Of a stretch of DNA of 25,882 nucleotides, positions 13,462 to 20,084 are shown one piece after another (within the stretch, counting starts at the first letter, position 1; the number at the start of each line of letters is the position of its first letter). A program made the translations under genes and the position numbers. The stretch spans positions 1 through 25,882 of the IMG/VR virus record IMGVR_UViG_3300025889_000844; one strand, written 5' to 3'. The DNA is from a virus. The notes beneath the pieces are model-generated. The model did no database searches. It was not told the origin of the DNA and saw only the letters and a list, made by a program, of their open reading frames with translations.

Positions 13462-14178
13462 ATGAAGAGATGCATCACTTGCAAAAAAGAAAAACAAATT
13501 GACTCGTTTTCAAAAAACAGGTCTAAAAAAGATGGACGTCAACAAAAATGCAAAGAGTGCGAAAAAGATTACTACTGGAGCAATAGAGATAACATAATAA
13601 AGAAAAGAAAAGAGTCTTTTGAGGAAAACAAAGATTTAATTTTAAGCAAAAGAGCCGAGTACTATAAGAAACACCAAGATAAAAAAATAGCGTACTCAAG
13701 GGCCTACAGAGAGAAAAATAAAGAGAAAGACTTGGCCTATAAAAGGGAGCATTATTACAATAACAAAGAATACTACGCTAATAAGCACAGAGAATATCGC
13801 GATAAAAACAAAGATAGAATTAGAGAGTATCACACAAAGTATTGCGCTAAAAGAAGGAGCTCTGATCCAATGTATAGGTTGGTTTCTGGGATTCGTTCTC
13901 GAATTTCTAATATTTGTTCTTCAATGAAAAACAAAAAAAACTGGAAAACATTTGATGCAATAGGATGTAATCGTGAAGACTTTAAATTATACATTGAGTC
14001 TTTTTTTGTAAGCGGTATGTCTTGGGATAACTATGGTGAATGGCACATTGATCACATCAAGCCACTCTGCACAGCAAAGACAGAAGAAGACGTTTTCACA
14101 CTGAATCACTACACTAATCTCCGGCCGATGTGGTGGTTTGACAATTTAGCTAAAGGCGGTAAATACCAAGAATTATGA
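13462..14178 (+). CDS. HNH endonuclease, probable homing type
   Basis: 238 residues from ATG 13462; the upstream in-frame ATG at 13429 lies within the terminator hairpin and is rejected. N-terminus MKRCITCKKEKQIDSF with C4/C7 and C30/C33 forms a zinc-ribbon-like pair of CxxC motifs. A long basic, Tyr/Lys-rich middle (about 40-130) looks like DNA-binding helix repeats. The nuclease core is HIDHIKPL at 195-202, LNHYTNLRPM at 214-223 and WWFDNLAKGGK at 224-234, the beta-beta-alpha metal pattern of HNH enzymes. Codon use is strongly A/T-rich (AAA, AGA, ATA) compared with the fibre before it, a sign of recent arrival. It overlaps the following fibre gene by 4 bp (ATGA). Sits between two fibre genes, a usual target of such nucleases. 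Confidence 0.9.
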   Translation: MKRCITCKKEKQIDSFSKNRSKKDGRQQKCKECEKDYYWSNRDNIIKKRKESFEENKDLILSKRAEYYKKHQDKKIAYSRAYREKNKEKDLAYKREHYYNNKEYYANKHREYRDKNKDRIREYHTKYCAKRRSSDPMYRLVSGIRSRISNICSSMKNKKNWKTFDAIGCNREDFKLYIESFFVSGMSWDNYGEWHIDHIKPLCTAKTEEDVFTLNHYTNLRPMWWFDNLAKGGKYQEL

Positions 14179-16031
14179 GTTTGAAATTTCTATCCGGAAT
14201 CGATGTGGATTCCAATACGCTGTTTGTAGATTCCGCAAATGATCGTGTCGGAATTGGTACGGCGAGTCCAGATAAAAAATTAACAATATCTGGACCTGGA
14301 GGCTCCGGAGGCGCTTTATTAAGCCTCATAAATTCAACAGGAACAGGCAGTTCTGGGCCCTCAATGGATTTTAATGGAGGCACAGCTGGCAATAATCATA
14401 GAGTTGGTAGTAATCTTTTTGTTGAGGGAGATTTTGCCATTTATGATACAAACAACACAAATCGAATGTTTGTTATCAATCCAAGTGGCAACGTCGGCAT
14501 TGGAACGACGAGTCCAACAAGAGGTATTACGATAAATAAAACAAACGAATTTGCATCACTTAACATTGTAAAGGCCAATACTACAAACCAAATTGTCTAC
14601 TTGGGAACTGGAAGTAGTGGTCCAGATGACTTAGGCATCCTTCAACTTTATGATGGAGGTGTAGCAAAAGTACAGCTTTATACTGGTGGCAATAGTTATT
14701 TCACTGGCGGCAACGTCGGCATTGGCACGACGAGTCCAAGTGCGCCACTTCACATAATAAAAGATTTAGGAACAAGTGTTGAGGCAGTTGCTAGACTTAG
14801 AAACTCTAATTCAACTGCAAGAACTACACGATTACAGTTTGAAGATTACAATGGAACCATAGCTGATGGTTTTCTAGATTTTGTTATACCAACCGCTGGA
14901 AGCTCTACCGGAGCAAGACTCGATATCGGTGTAAATGGTGCTAATATTAGTTTAGTCAACGGCGGCAACGTCGGCATTGGCACGACGGCTCCGACATCTC
15001 TGCTTCATATTGCAGGAAGTCCACCGGCTACAAGTGGGTCAATGATGAACATTAGGGATAATGCTGCTAATGGTTCTAACACTTCTTTCTCTGGTATATT
15101 TTTTAATTCTAGCCCAGGAACAGACTACTCAATTGGAAAACTATCTTCTGGGGCTGATGGCTTTTTTCAAATTAGAAATGGAAACAACGGAACTGGATAT
15201 CTTACAATAAACAATAGTGGCAACGTTGGCATTGGTACGACGAGTCCAAGTGAAAAGCTGCACATAACAGAATCTACAAGCAATTCTTATGCTACTTTCA
15301 GATTGGAAGGTTCAAACAGAGGTGGTATCATTGATATGTATCAAGGAGCTTACCCAGTGTCAAGATATTTGACAGACCAATCTGGTAATATTGGCATATA
15401 TACTTCTGGTGCGTTCGGTAGTACAACATTAACTGAAAAAGTTTCAATAACAACAGGCGGCAACGTCGGCATTGGCACTACGAGTCCTTCGTATAAGCTT
15501 GATGTTAATGGTACGGGTAGGTTTAGTGTAGTACGTTCAAATTATTACGACATACCATCGGGGACTGGGTTTAACTCTTTCCAAATGGGGGCTGATACTA
15601 GCGCTGGTGGTTGGTATGTTTATAATTTAACAACTGGCACATATAGTTTAACAGTAGCAAATAGCGGCAACGTAGGCATTGGCACTACGAGTCCAGGATA
15701 TAAATTAGACGTTAGCGGAACCATACGTGCCACAGGAGATGTAATCGCATACTCTGATGCTCGTGTAAAGGAAAACGTAAAAACAATTGACGGAGCTCTT
15801 GAGAGGGTTCTAGATATGCGTGGTGTTTTCTACAACAAGATCGGTGAACACGAAAAGAAGGTTGGTGTTATCGCTCAAGAAATCATAAAGGTTCTTCCAG
15901 AGGTTGTGTCTCAAGACGAGACAGGAACCTACTCTGTAGCCTACGGTAATATTACTGCTGTTCTTATTGAAGCGGTGAAAGAGCTCTCTGCTCGTGTTGA
16001 ATTTTTGGAGGAAAAACTTAAGCAAAAATAA
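14175..16031 (+). CDS. Tail fibre with S74 auto-processing chaperone domain
   Basis: 618 residues. N-terminus MSLKFLSGIDVDSNTL resembles the start of the 11904 fibre (KxLSxIxxxxN), suggesting a common attachment end. The shaft has seven copies of a GNVGIGTTSP-type motif, spaced about 75-85 residues, typical of trimeric fibre segments. The C-terminal 95 residues are an intramolecular chaperone of peptidase family S74: YSDARVKENVK with the Ser-Lys pair S527 and K532 (spacing of 5 as in endosialidases), then GVIAQEIIKVLPEVV and a terminal coiled coil VEFLEEKLKQK. This domain helps the trimer fold and then cuts itself off. Base composition is more A/T-rich than the first fibre, like the HNH gene before it. 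Coupled to that gene by ATGA. Confidence 0.9.
   Translation: MSLKFLSGIDVDSNTLFVDSANDRVGIGTASPDKKLTISGPGGSGGALLSLINSTGTGSSGPSMDFNGGTAGNNHRVGSNLFVEGDFAIYDTNNTNRMFVINPSGNVGIGTTSPTRGITINKTNEFASLNIVKANTTNQIVYLGTGSSGPDDLGILQLYDGGVAKVQLYTGGNSYFTGGNVGIGTTSPSAPLHIIKDLGTSVEAVARLRNSNSTARTTRLQFEDYNGTIADGFLDFVIPTAGSSTGARLDIGVNGANISLVNGGNVGIGTTAPTSLLHIAGSPPATSGSMMNIRDNAANGSNTSFSGIFFNSSPGTDYSIGKLSSGADGFFQIRNGNNGTGYLTINNSGNVGIGTTSPSEKLHITESTSNSYATFRLEGSNRGGIIDMYQGAYPVSRYLTDQSGNIGIYTSGAFGSTTLTEKVSITTGGNVGIGTTSPSYKLDVNGTGRFSVVRSNYYDIPSGTGFNSFQMGADTSAGGWYVYNLTTGTYSLTVANSGNVGIGTTSPGYKLDVSGTIRATGDVIAYSDARVKENVKTIDGALERVLDMRGVFYNKIGEHEKKVGVIAQEIIKVLPEVVSQDETGTYSVAYGNITAVLIEAVKELSARVEFLEEKLKQK
14241..15695 (+). repeat. 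Seven-fold 30-bp repeat inside the fibre gene
   Basis: Near-identical 30-bp units encoding GNVGIGTTSP start at 14241 (most diverged), 14487, 14709, 14964, 15219, 15459 and 15666. Consecutive spacing is 207-255 bp, always a multiple of three. Intervening sequence differs between copies. The units are almost the same at DNA level (for example 14709 and 14964 differ only near their ends), which could allow in-frame recombination between shaft segments. Confidence 0.85.
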
Positions 16032-16032
16032 G

Positions 16033-17097
16033 ATGACCTTACCACTTTCAGGAACTCTTGAAGCAAGCGACATCAACGTAGAGCTTGGACGTAGCGCAAC
16101 AGCTACGTTCTCTATTACTGATGCGGCAACTGGCGTATATGCTACAATAAACACCTGTAGCCCATACTACCCCAACTCATCTGCACCACACGCCTACTCT
16201 GAATGGTATGGATACAACCACAACGCCCCCTGCTTGAATTCAAACTTCTCGTATTGGGATGATCCATCAACCACTACAGATAATATGCTTTATTCAGCCA
16301 AGAATACCTATTCAACACAGGTGTCATCGACAAGGCCAAATCCAGCGTCGAATATGAGTATAAGCTTCTGGATGAAGCAGTTTAATGATGGCGTAACAGC
16401 AGGATATATATTCGGACTATGGGAGACAACAGGTGATTCAATGAGTATTGAGTGGGGTACGAATTATGACTCAGGATCAAGCTCTTGGAGTAACTATCTA
16501 AAGTTTAGTTTTGCTAACTCTGGTGGAGGGTTTGTGAACTCCACAGTAAACCTAAGTGATGCCACAAATGAAGGGATAACAGATGTACGTAGTGCGGACA
16601 TATGGAGCGACACAAATCAGGGCAACGTTGATACAAATGGATACTCACTCATAACAATTACTGTTAATTACTCTAATTTTGGAAGTGATACATATATTCA
16701 GTGGTATTGGAACGGTGACCTCCTTGAGGTTCCCTGGACAAACTCTGCTGGCACATACGACTCACATACTTACGGTGACTCCATTTCAACGCCAACGTGG
16801 ACTACTGGTCATCAACTTGCAGTAGGTGGATTTAATGTCAATCAAATATCTTCCAAATGTAGACTTGATGCTTTTGCAATATACATTGACACCACACTTG
16901 CAGATGCAAATGTTGTAACACTATACAATGGTGGTGCCGTAGCTTCGCTGTCGGACTATAAAAACATATCAACACAGCTTCTGTTTTACAACTTTGAAAT
17001 TACAAATCCAAATATGGGAGACGAAACAGGCGGTACGTTTGCGTTTGATCTTGATGAGTACAATTCTCCAAAGAGAGTAAATGATCCAGCTGTGTAA
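16033..17097 (+). CDS. Virion protein with LamG/concanavalin-like lectin domain
   Basis: 354 residues from ATG 16033. The in-frame upstream ATG (15994) lies within the previous fibre gene and is not used here. N-terminus TLPLSGTLEASDINVELGR with SATATFSITDAATGVYA and YSEWYGYN is the short module 'LSG-x-x-x-x-S/DINVELG ... S/D-x-Y/WYG' found at the start of many phage adhesins. Residues about 85-350 read as a LamG / concanavalin-A-like beta sandwich: NMSISFWMKQF, YIFGLWETTGDSMSIEWG, TVNYSNFGSDTYIQWYWNGDLLE, HQLAVGGFNVNQ, CRLDAFAIYIDTTLADANVVTLYNGGA. It probably binds carbohydrate on the host surface. 1 bp after the previous stop. Confidence 0.8.
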   Translation: MTLPLSGTLEASDINVELGRSATATFSITDAATGVYATINTCSPYYPNSSAPHAYSEWYGYNHNAPCLNSNFSYWDDPSTTTDNMLYSAKNTYSTQVSSTRPNPASNMSISFWMKQFNDGVTAGYIFGLWETTGDSMSIEWGTNYDSGSSSWSNYLKFSFANSGGGFVNSTVNLSDATNEGITDVRSADIWSDTNQGNVDTNGYSLITITVNYSNFGSDTYIQWYWNGDLLEVPWTNSAGTYDSHTYGDSISTPTWTTGHQLAVGGFNVNQISSKCRLDAFAIYIDTTLADANVVTLYNGGAVASLSDYKNISTQLLFYNFEITNPNMGDETGGTFAFDLDEYNSPKRVNDPAV

Positions 17098-17109
17098 GCT
17101 AATGCTTTG

Positions 17110-17117
17110 TATATTTG
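17110..17117 (+). promoter_or_regulatory. -7 promoter box
   Basis: TATATTTG, 27 nt before ATG 17145 and just after the stop of the lectin-type gene. No good -33 element seen. Confidence 0.4.
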
Positions 17118-17144
17118 TCTCACTAATTAGTAAACAAAACACAA

Positions 17145-17531
17145 ATGTCAGTAATCTACTCTTGGGACTGCCGCACTGTAGACTGCTACCCAACCAAAGA
17201 TGAACAGGGTGTAGTGCTTGATGACGTTGTATACAACATCCACTGGCGCCTGACTGGAACTGAAGAGTCTGGAGGAAAGACATACTCTGCCACCGTTATC
17301 GGTACGCAGATGGTTGCTGCTGATGACATCGATCCAGCTACCTTCGTTCCCTTCGATGAACTTACCAACGAGATTGCCACTGGCTGGTGCACCGCAGCAA
17401 TGGGTGCCGAGCAGGTGACTAACCTCGAGACCTCTGTTGCTAACCAGATTGCTTCACAGATCAATCCGACCAGCATCACACTTGTTATTGGACAGCCGGC
17501 ACCCGTGCCTCCTGCTCCTGTAGCTGAATAA
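17145..17531 (+). CDS. Conserved small phage protein (DCYP type)
   Basis: 128 residues. Pattern YSWDCRTVDCYPTKDEQGVVLDDVVYNIHWRLTG at the N-terminus, then YSATVIGTQMVA, FVPFDELTNEIATGWCTAAMG, and a helical stretch LETSVANQIASQINP, ending in a Pro-rich tail (GQPAPVPPAPVAE). I recall this type as a common small protein of many phages, encoded near tail-fibre genes, with a DCYP...V-x-W signature and W at the helix; its function is not established. Own promoter box; followed 27 bp later by a coiled-coil gene. Confidence 0.7.
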   Translation: MSVIYSWDCRTVDCYPTKDEQGVVLDDVVYNIHWRLTGTEESGGKTYSATVIGTQMVAADDIDPATFVPFDELTNEIATGWCTAAMGAEQVTNLETSVANQIASQINPTSITLVIGQPAPVPPAPVAE

Positions 17532-17558
17532 CTTTACTAACCTCAAACTTCAATTAAA

Positions 17559-17816
17559 ATGGCGAAAGTCAAACAAGAGCTGCTCGATGCAGTAAAGGAA
17601 GCCCAGAAGAACCTTCAGGCTATCCAAATGGAACTAGGTGTAATCGTTCTTGCCGAGCTACGCAAGGGTGCCTTGCTTAAGGCATACGAAGAGCAGCAGG
17701 CTAAGATCAAGGAGGCTACCGACGCTATCCAGACCGAACACGGTGATGGAAACGTTGACCTTGAGACTGGCGAGTTCACCCCAGCTCCTGCTCCCGAAGC
17801 AGAGGTTGTAGAGTAA
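17559..17816 (+). CDS. Small coiled-coil protein
   Basis: 85 residues. Residues 1-60 are helical (KQELLDAVKEAQKNLQAIQM, LLKAYEEQQAKIKEATDAIQ), then GDGNVDLETGEFTPAPAPEAE, an acidic Pro-rich tail. No membrane segment. It shares a transcript with the 17145 gene and ends at a strong terminator. May be a fibre assembly or virion accessory factor by context only. Confidence 0.7.
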   Translation: MAKVKQELLDAVKEAQKNLQAIQMELGVIVLAELRKGALLKAYEEQQAKIKEATDAIQTEHGDGNVDLETGEFTPAPAPEAEVVE

Positions 17817-17840
17817 GCAAAGCAGAGCCTTACCAAAGTC

Positions 17841-17866
17841 AAGCCCCGCAAGGGGCTTTTCTTTTT
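17841..17866 (+). terminator. Rho-independent terminator with GCAA loop
   Basis: AAGCCCC (17841-17847), loop GCAA, GGGGCTT (17852-17858), then TTCTTTTT: a 7-bp stem with a stable GNRA tetraloop followed by a T tract. It closes the 17145-17816 transcript. Confidence 0.85.
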
Positions 17867-17870
17867 GGCC

Positions 17871-17878
17871 TAACTTTG
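17871..17878 (+). promoter_or_regulatory. -7 promoter box with 40-nt leader
   Basis: TAACTTTG starts 4 bp after the T tract of the terminator and lies 40 nt before ATG 17919, the longest leader among these boxes. The leader is AT-rich and ends ACTTAAAAATTCCCACT. Confidence 0.45.
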
Positions 17879-17918
17879 TAGTGCGTTTATGAATCATTAA
17901 CACTTAAAAATTCCCACT

Positions 17919-18194
17919 ATGGGTTACGCAAACATCAACAACCCCGCGAACTACCAGCTGGCTATGATGGGTCAGTTTGGATTCCGCAAAATTGATAGCT
18001 CATTCACTCCGGTTGCTGGAGAGTACTACCGCATCATTGAGATTGTAAGCACCGATGCAACAGTAACTGTTACTTCAGTAAATGGCGATAGCCTATCTTC
18101 TGAGCTTCTAGTTCAGGGAACTAAGCTATACGGTCTTTTTAGCGCTGTATCCGTATCTGGTGCGAGCGACGTAGTAATTGCATACATCGCCTAA
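17919..18194 (+). CDS. Small beta-rich virion-like protein
   Basis: 91 residues. After MGYANINNPANYQLAMMGQFGF it is strand-rich: SSFTPVAGEYYRIIEIVSTD, ATVTVTSVNGDSLSSELLVQG, KLYGLFSAVSVSGASDVVIAYIA. This pattern is common in small phage capsid- or tail-decorating proteins. No signal peptide. It leads the transcript that continues into the lysis cluster (stop codon 3 bp before the next start). No named family assigned. Confidence 0.65.
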   Translation: MGYANINNPANYQLAMMGQFGFRKIDSSFTPVAGEYYRIIEIVSTDATVTVTSVNGDSLSSELLVQGTKLYGLFSAVSVSGASDVVIAYIA

Positions 18195-18197
18195 GCC

Positions 18198-18425
18198 GTG
18201 AAGTTCTGGGATATCTTCAAAGACAACAACGAATACAACGAGAAGACCATCATTGGTTTTCTTTCATTCGCTGTAATGGCAATCTTTGCTGGTGCTGACA
18301 TTGTAACTGGCATCCTTGAAAAGCCTTTGGTTATTCAAGACACTATCTTCAACTCTTTCGTTATCATTACAATTGGTGCCCTCGGTATCGCTGAGGCAGG
18401 TAAAATCTTTGCCGACAAAAAATGA
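18198..18425 (+). CDS. Two-membrane-segment protein, candidate holin
   Basis: 75 residues from GTG 18198, 3 bp after the previous stop; no ATG in the N-terminal part would keep the first membrane segment intact. N-terminus MKFWDIFKDNNEYNEK, then a membrane segment at about 17-36 (TIIGFLSFAVMAIFAGADIV) and a second at about 47-66 (IFNSFVIITIGALGIAEAGK), with a short basic tail FADKK. Size, two segments and basic end fit a class II holin, which would let the M15 endolysin reach the cell wall. It heads a cluster of four small overlapping membrane-associated genes. Holin function is inferred. Confidence 0.65.
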   Translation: MKFWDIFKDNNEYNEKTIIGFLSFAVMAIFAGADIVTGILEKPLVIQDTIFNSFVIITIGALGIAEAGKIFADKK

Positions 18426-18673
18426 AAATGCCCGTTACTTTTGATCAATTTCAAAAGAATCCAATTGCTGCCCTCGCATTCATCTTTATGGTTGTGATTG
18501 GCTATCTGTATATTGATCAGAAGATAAACTACAGCAAGGTTGACGACCGCTGTCAAACACGAGTGTCTGAACTCGAAGTGAAGGTTGAAAGCTATACCGA
18601 GCACATCCGACGCCTCGACTCCGCACTCGCATACACAAGTGCTAAAAACGAAATGCTCATACAAACACGATGA
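18422..18673 (+). CDS. Membrane-anchored coiled-coil protein, spanin-like
   Basis: 83 residues starting in the stop of the holin candidate (ATGA). One membrane segment at about 15-32 (AALAFIFMVVIGYLYI) followed by a likely coiled coil to the end (VSELEVKVESYTEHIRRLDSALAYTSAKNEM) containing one Cys (DRCQ). A single N-terminal anchor with a periplasmic helix is the build of inner-membrane spanins (Rz type). It overlaps the next gene by 4 bp. Role inferred from build and place. Confidence 0.55.
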   Translation: MKMPVTFDQFQKNPIAALAFIFMVVIGYLYIDQKINYSKVDDRCQTRVSELEVKVESYTEHIRRLDSALAYTSAKNEMLIQTR

Positions 18674-19017
18674 AACACACTCTCCTACTTTTATCTGTTG
18701 GTGTTACCATTGGCGCCGTAATCGCAAATCAGAACAAGAAGCCTGAGGTTATGCCAGACCCTGTTGAGCTTATCATTGAAAAATCTAAACAAACGATGAA
18801 GCAGGCGGCCGCTGTTTCTCAGCGTGCAGACCAGAAGGTTCTCGAACAAGTTCAGGAGATGAAGCAAACGATCGAGGTCCTTGCAGAGGAGAAGGAACAG
18901 CTTGTTAAACAAGTAAATGTAATGGAGAATGAAATCATTGCTGTTAAAGCTGTTGCTGATGCACAGCCTTTTGATGTACTCGCAATCGGTGTACCCGATA
19001 CAGCGGGTCGAAAATAA
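18670..19017 (+). CDS. Membrane-anchored coiled-coil protein, spanin-like (second)
   Basis: 115 residues starting MKHTLLLLSVGVTIGAVIAN, a membrane anchor or uncleaved signal at about 3-20, then a long coiled coil (about 30-95: IIEKSKQTMKQAAAVSQ, KVLEQVQEMKQTIEVL, EEKEQLVKQVNVMENEI) and a short C-terminal end with no hydrophobic patch. Overlaps the previous gene by 4 bp and is overlapped at its 3' end by the next gene for 89 bp in another frame. The nested arrangement recalls Rz/Rz1 gene pairs, but the protein inside the overlap has no lipobox Cys. Inferred periplasm-spanning role. Confidence 0.6.
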   Translation: MKHTLLLLSVGVTIGAVIANQNKKPEVMPDPVELIIEKSKQTMKQAAAVSQRADQKVLEQVQEMKQTIEVLAEEKEQLVKQVNVMENEIIAVKAVADAQPFDVLAIGVPDTAGRK

Positions 19018-19294
19018 AGACACCGTAGTCGTTATGACTAAGGCTCAGGCTGTTGCTATCAACAACCGCTATCTTTCTATGGACTCAACAATCAAAGCAT
19101 ACAATGAAGCTTACAAGTTCAAATATCTTCAATATAGTCAAGCAGTTAAAGCTTTGGATCGCCAAGATTCAGTCATTGCTGAACTCAATCGACAACTCCT
19201 CGTCAAGCCGTCGTTCCGACCAATGACCACTACGGACATCGTGATGACTGTTGTTATTTCAATGTTTGGTACATTCTTAGTAACCCTTCCTTAA
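18929..19294 (+). CDS. Protein with signal peptide and C-terminal membrane segment, lysis cluster
   Basis: 121 residues. ATG 18929 lies inside the previous gene (89-bp overlap, different frame); it is preferred because it gives a full signal-like N-terminus MKSLLLKLLLMHSLLMYSQ. Alternatives are ATG 18959 and 18974. The middle (about 35-95) is helical and polar (AQAVAINNRYLSMDSTIKAYNEAYKF, ALDRQDSVIAELNRQLL), and residues 100-120 (TTDIVMTVVISMFGTFLVTLP) form a membrane segment at the very C-terminus. An N-terminal export signal plus a C-terminal anchor matches the topology of unimolecular spanins, except that I see no lipobox Cys. Function uncertain. Confidence 0.6.
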   Translation: MKSLLLKLLLMHSLLMYSQSVYPIQRVENKDTVVVMTKAQAVAINNRYLSMDSTIKAYNEAYKFKYLQYSQAVKALDRQDSVIAELNRQLLVKPSFRPMTTTDIVMTVVISMFGTFLVTLP

Positions 19295-19295
19295 G

Positions 19296-19619
19296 ATGGA
19301 CAATCGAGTTAAAAACCTACTAAAGAAACACGGGCTCTCTGGCGTTAACAAGCCAAAGAAGACTCCGTCTCATCCAACTAAGAAAGGCATTGTGCTCGCC
19401 AAGGTGGGAGACAAAGTACGCTTGATTCGCTTTGGAGACCAGAAGATGGGCCATAACTACAGCCCTGAAGCACGTAAAAGCTTTAAGGCGCGCCACGCAA
19501 AGAACATCGCCAAGGGCAAGATGAGTGCTGCATATTGGGCAGACAAAGCGTTCTGGGGAGGTCCCAGCGCGGACAAGAAGATGCCACCTAAGTCGCAGAA
19601 GTATACACGTGGATTGTAA
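19296..19619 (+). CDS. Conserved small basic phage protein (SPEARKSFKARH type)
   Basis: 107 residues, strongly basic. Visible: GIVLAKVGDKVRLIRFGDQKMGHNYS at about 31-56, then the conserved-looking SPEARKSFKARHAKNIAKGK and MSAAYWADKAFW. I recall this protein type (R-F-G-D-x-x-M-G-x-x-Y-S-P-E-A) in many aquatic phages, usually near structural genes; function unknown, though the basic, Trp/Tyr-rich build would suit a nucleic-acid or capsid partner. Overlaps the next gene (TAATG). Confidence 0.75.
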   Translation: MDNRVKNLLKKHGLSGVNKPKKTPSHPTKKGIVLAKVGDKVRLIRFGDQKMGHNYSPEARKSFKARHAKNIAKGKMSAAYWADKAFWGGPSADKKMPPKSQKYTRGL

Positions 19620-20008
19620 TGGCAACAGCAAAGAAAAAGAACCCAGCACTTTGGAAGAGCATAGTTGCTCGAGTCAAGGCTGGCTCGAAGGGAGGGGACT
19701 CTGGGGAATGGAGTGCGAGGAAGGCACAATTAGCTGTTTCGTTATACAAGAAAGCAGGAGGCTCCTACGAGGGCCCCAAGCGCTCAACTTCTCTCTCAAA
19801 ATGGACCCGTCAGAACTGGCGTACAAAAAGTGGTAAACCGTCATCGGAAACAGGTGAACGCTACCTGCCAGAAAAAGCAATAAAATCTTTATCCTCAGCA
19901 GAATACGCAGCCACAACTAGGGCCAAGCGTGAGGGTAGCGCAAAGGGCAAGCAGTTCGTAGCTCAGCCCAAGTCAATCGCAAAGAAAACAGCCAAGTTTC
20001 GTAAGTAG
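19619..20008 (+). CDS. DUF5872-type phage protein
   Basis: 129 residues, basic. The pattern NPALWKSIVARVKAGSKGGDSGEWSARKAQLAV, then KKAGGSYEG, SLSKWTRQNWRTKSGKPSSETGERYLPEKAIKSLSSAEYAATTRAKREG and QPKSIAKKTAKFRK matches, as I remember it, the DUF5872 family found in phages and some large viruses. The Trp residues, GERYLP and EYAATTR are the best-kept parts. Function unknown. The start overlaps the stop of the gene before it, so the pair is probably made together. Confidence 0.85.
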   Translation: MATAKKKNPALWKSIVARVKAGSKGGDSGEWSARKAQLAVSLYKKAGGSYEGPKRSTSLSKWTRQNWRTKSGKPSSETGERYLPEKAIKSLSSAEYAATTRAKREGSAKGKQFVAQPKSIAKKTAKFRK

Positions 20009-20051
20009 CGTCATACGATGCACTTGCAAAATATGCAATAGTAATTTGCAG

Positions 20052-20059
20052 TAATTTTG
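20052..20059 (+). promoter_or_regulatory. -7 promoter box for the head-assembly transcript
   Basis: TAATTTTG, 25 nt before ATG 20085. AGTAATTT occurs twice about 11 bp apart (20039-20046 and 20050-20057), the second including the box. Confidence 0.5.
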
Positions 20060-20084
20060 CTTGTGTAATTAAAATTTAATTCGT

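Noticed and set aside
14241-15695. Regular repeats considered as a CRISPR array
   Set aside because: Spacing is 207-255 bp and the units lie in frame within a fibre gene, coding for a known shaft motif.
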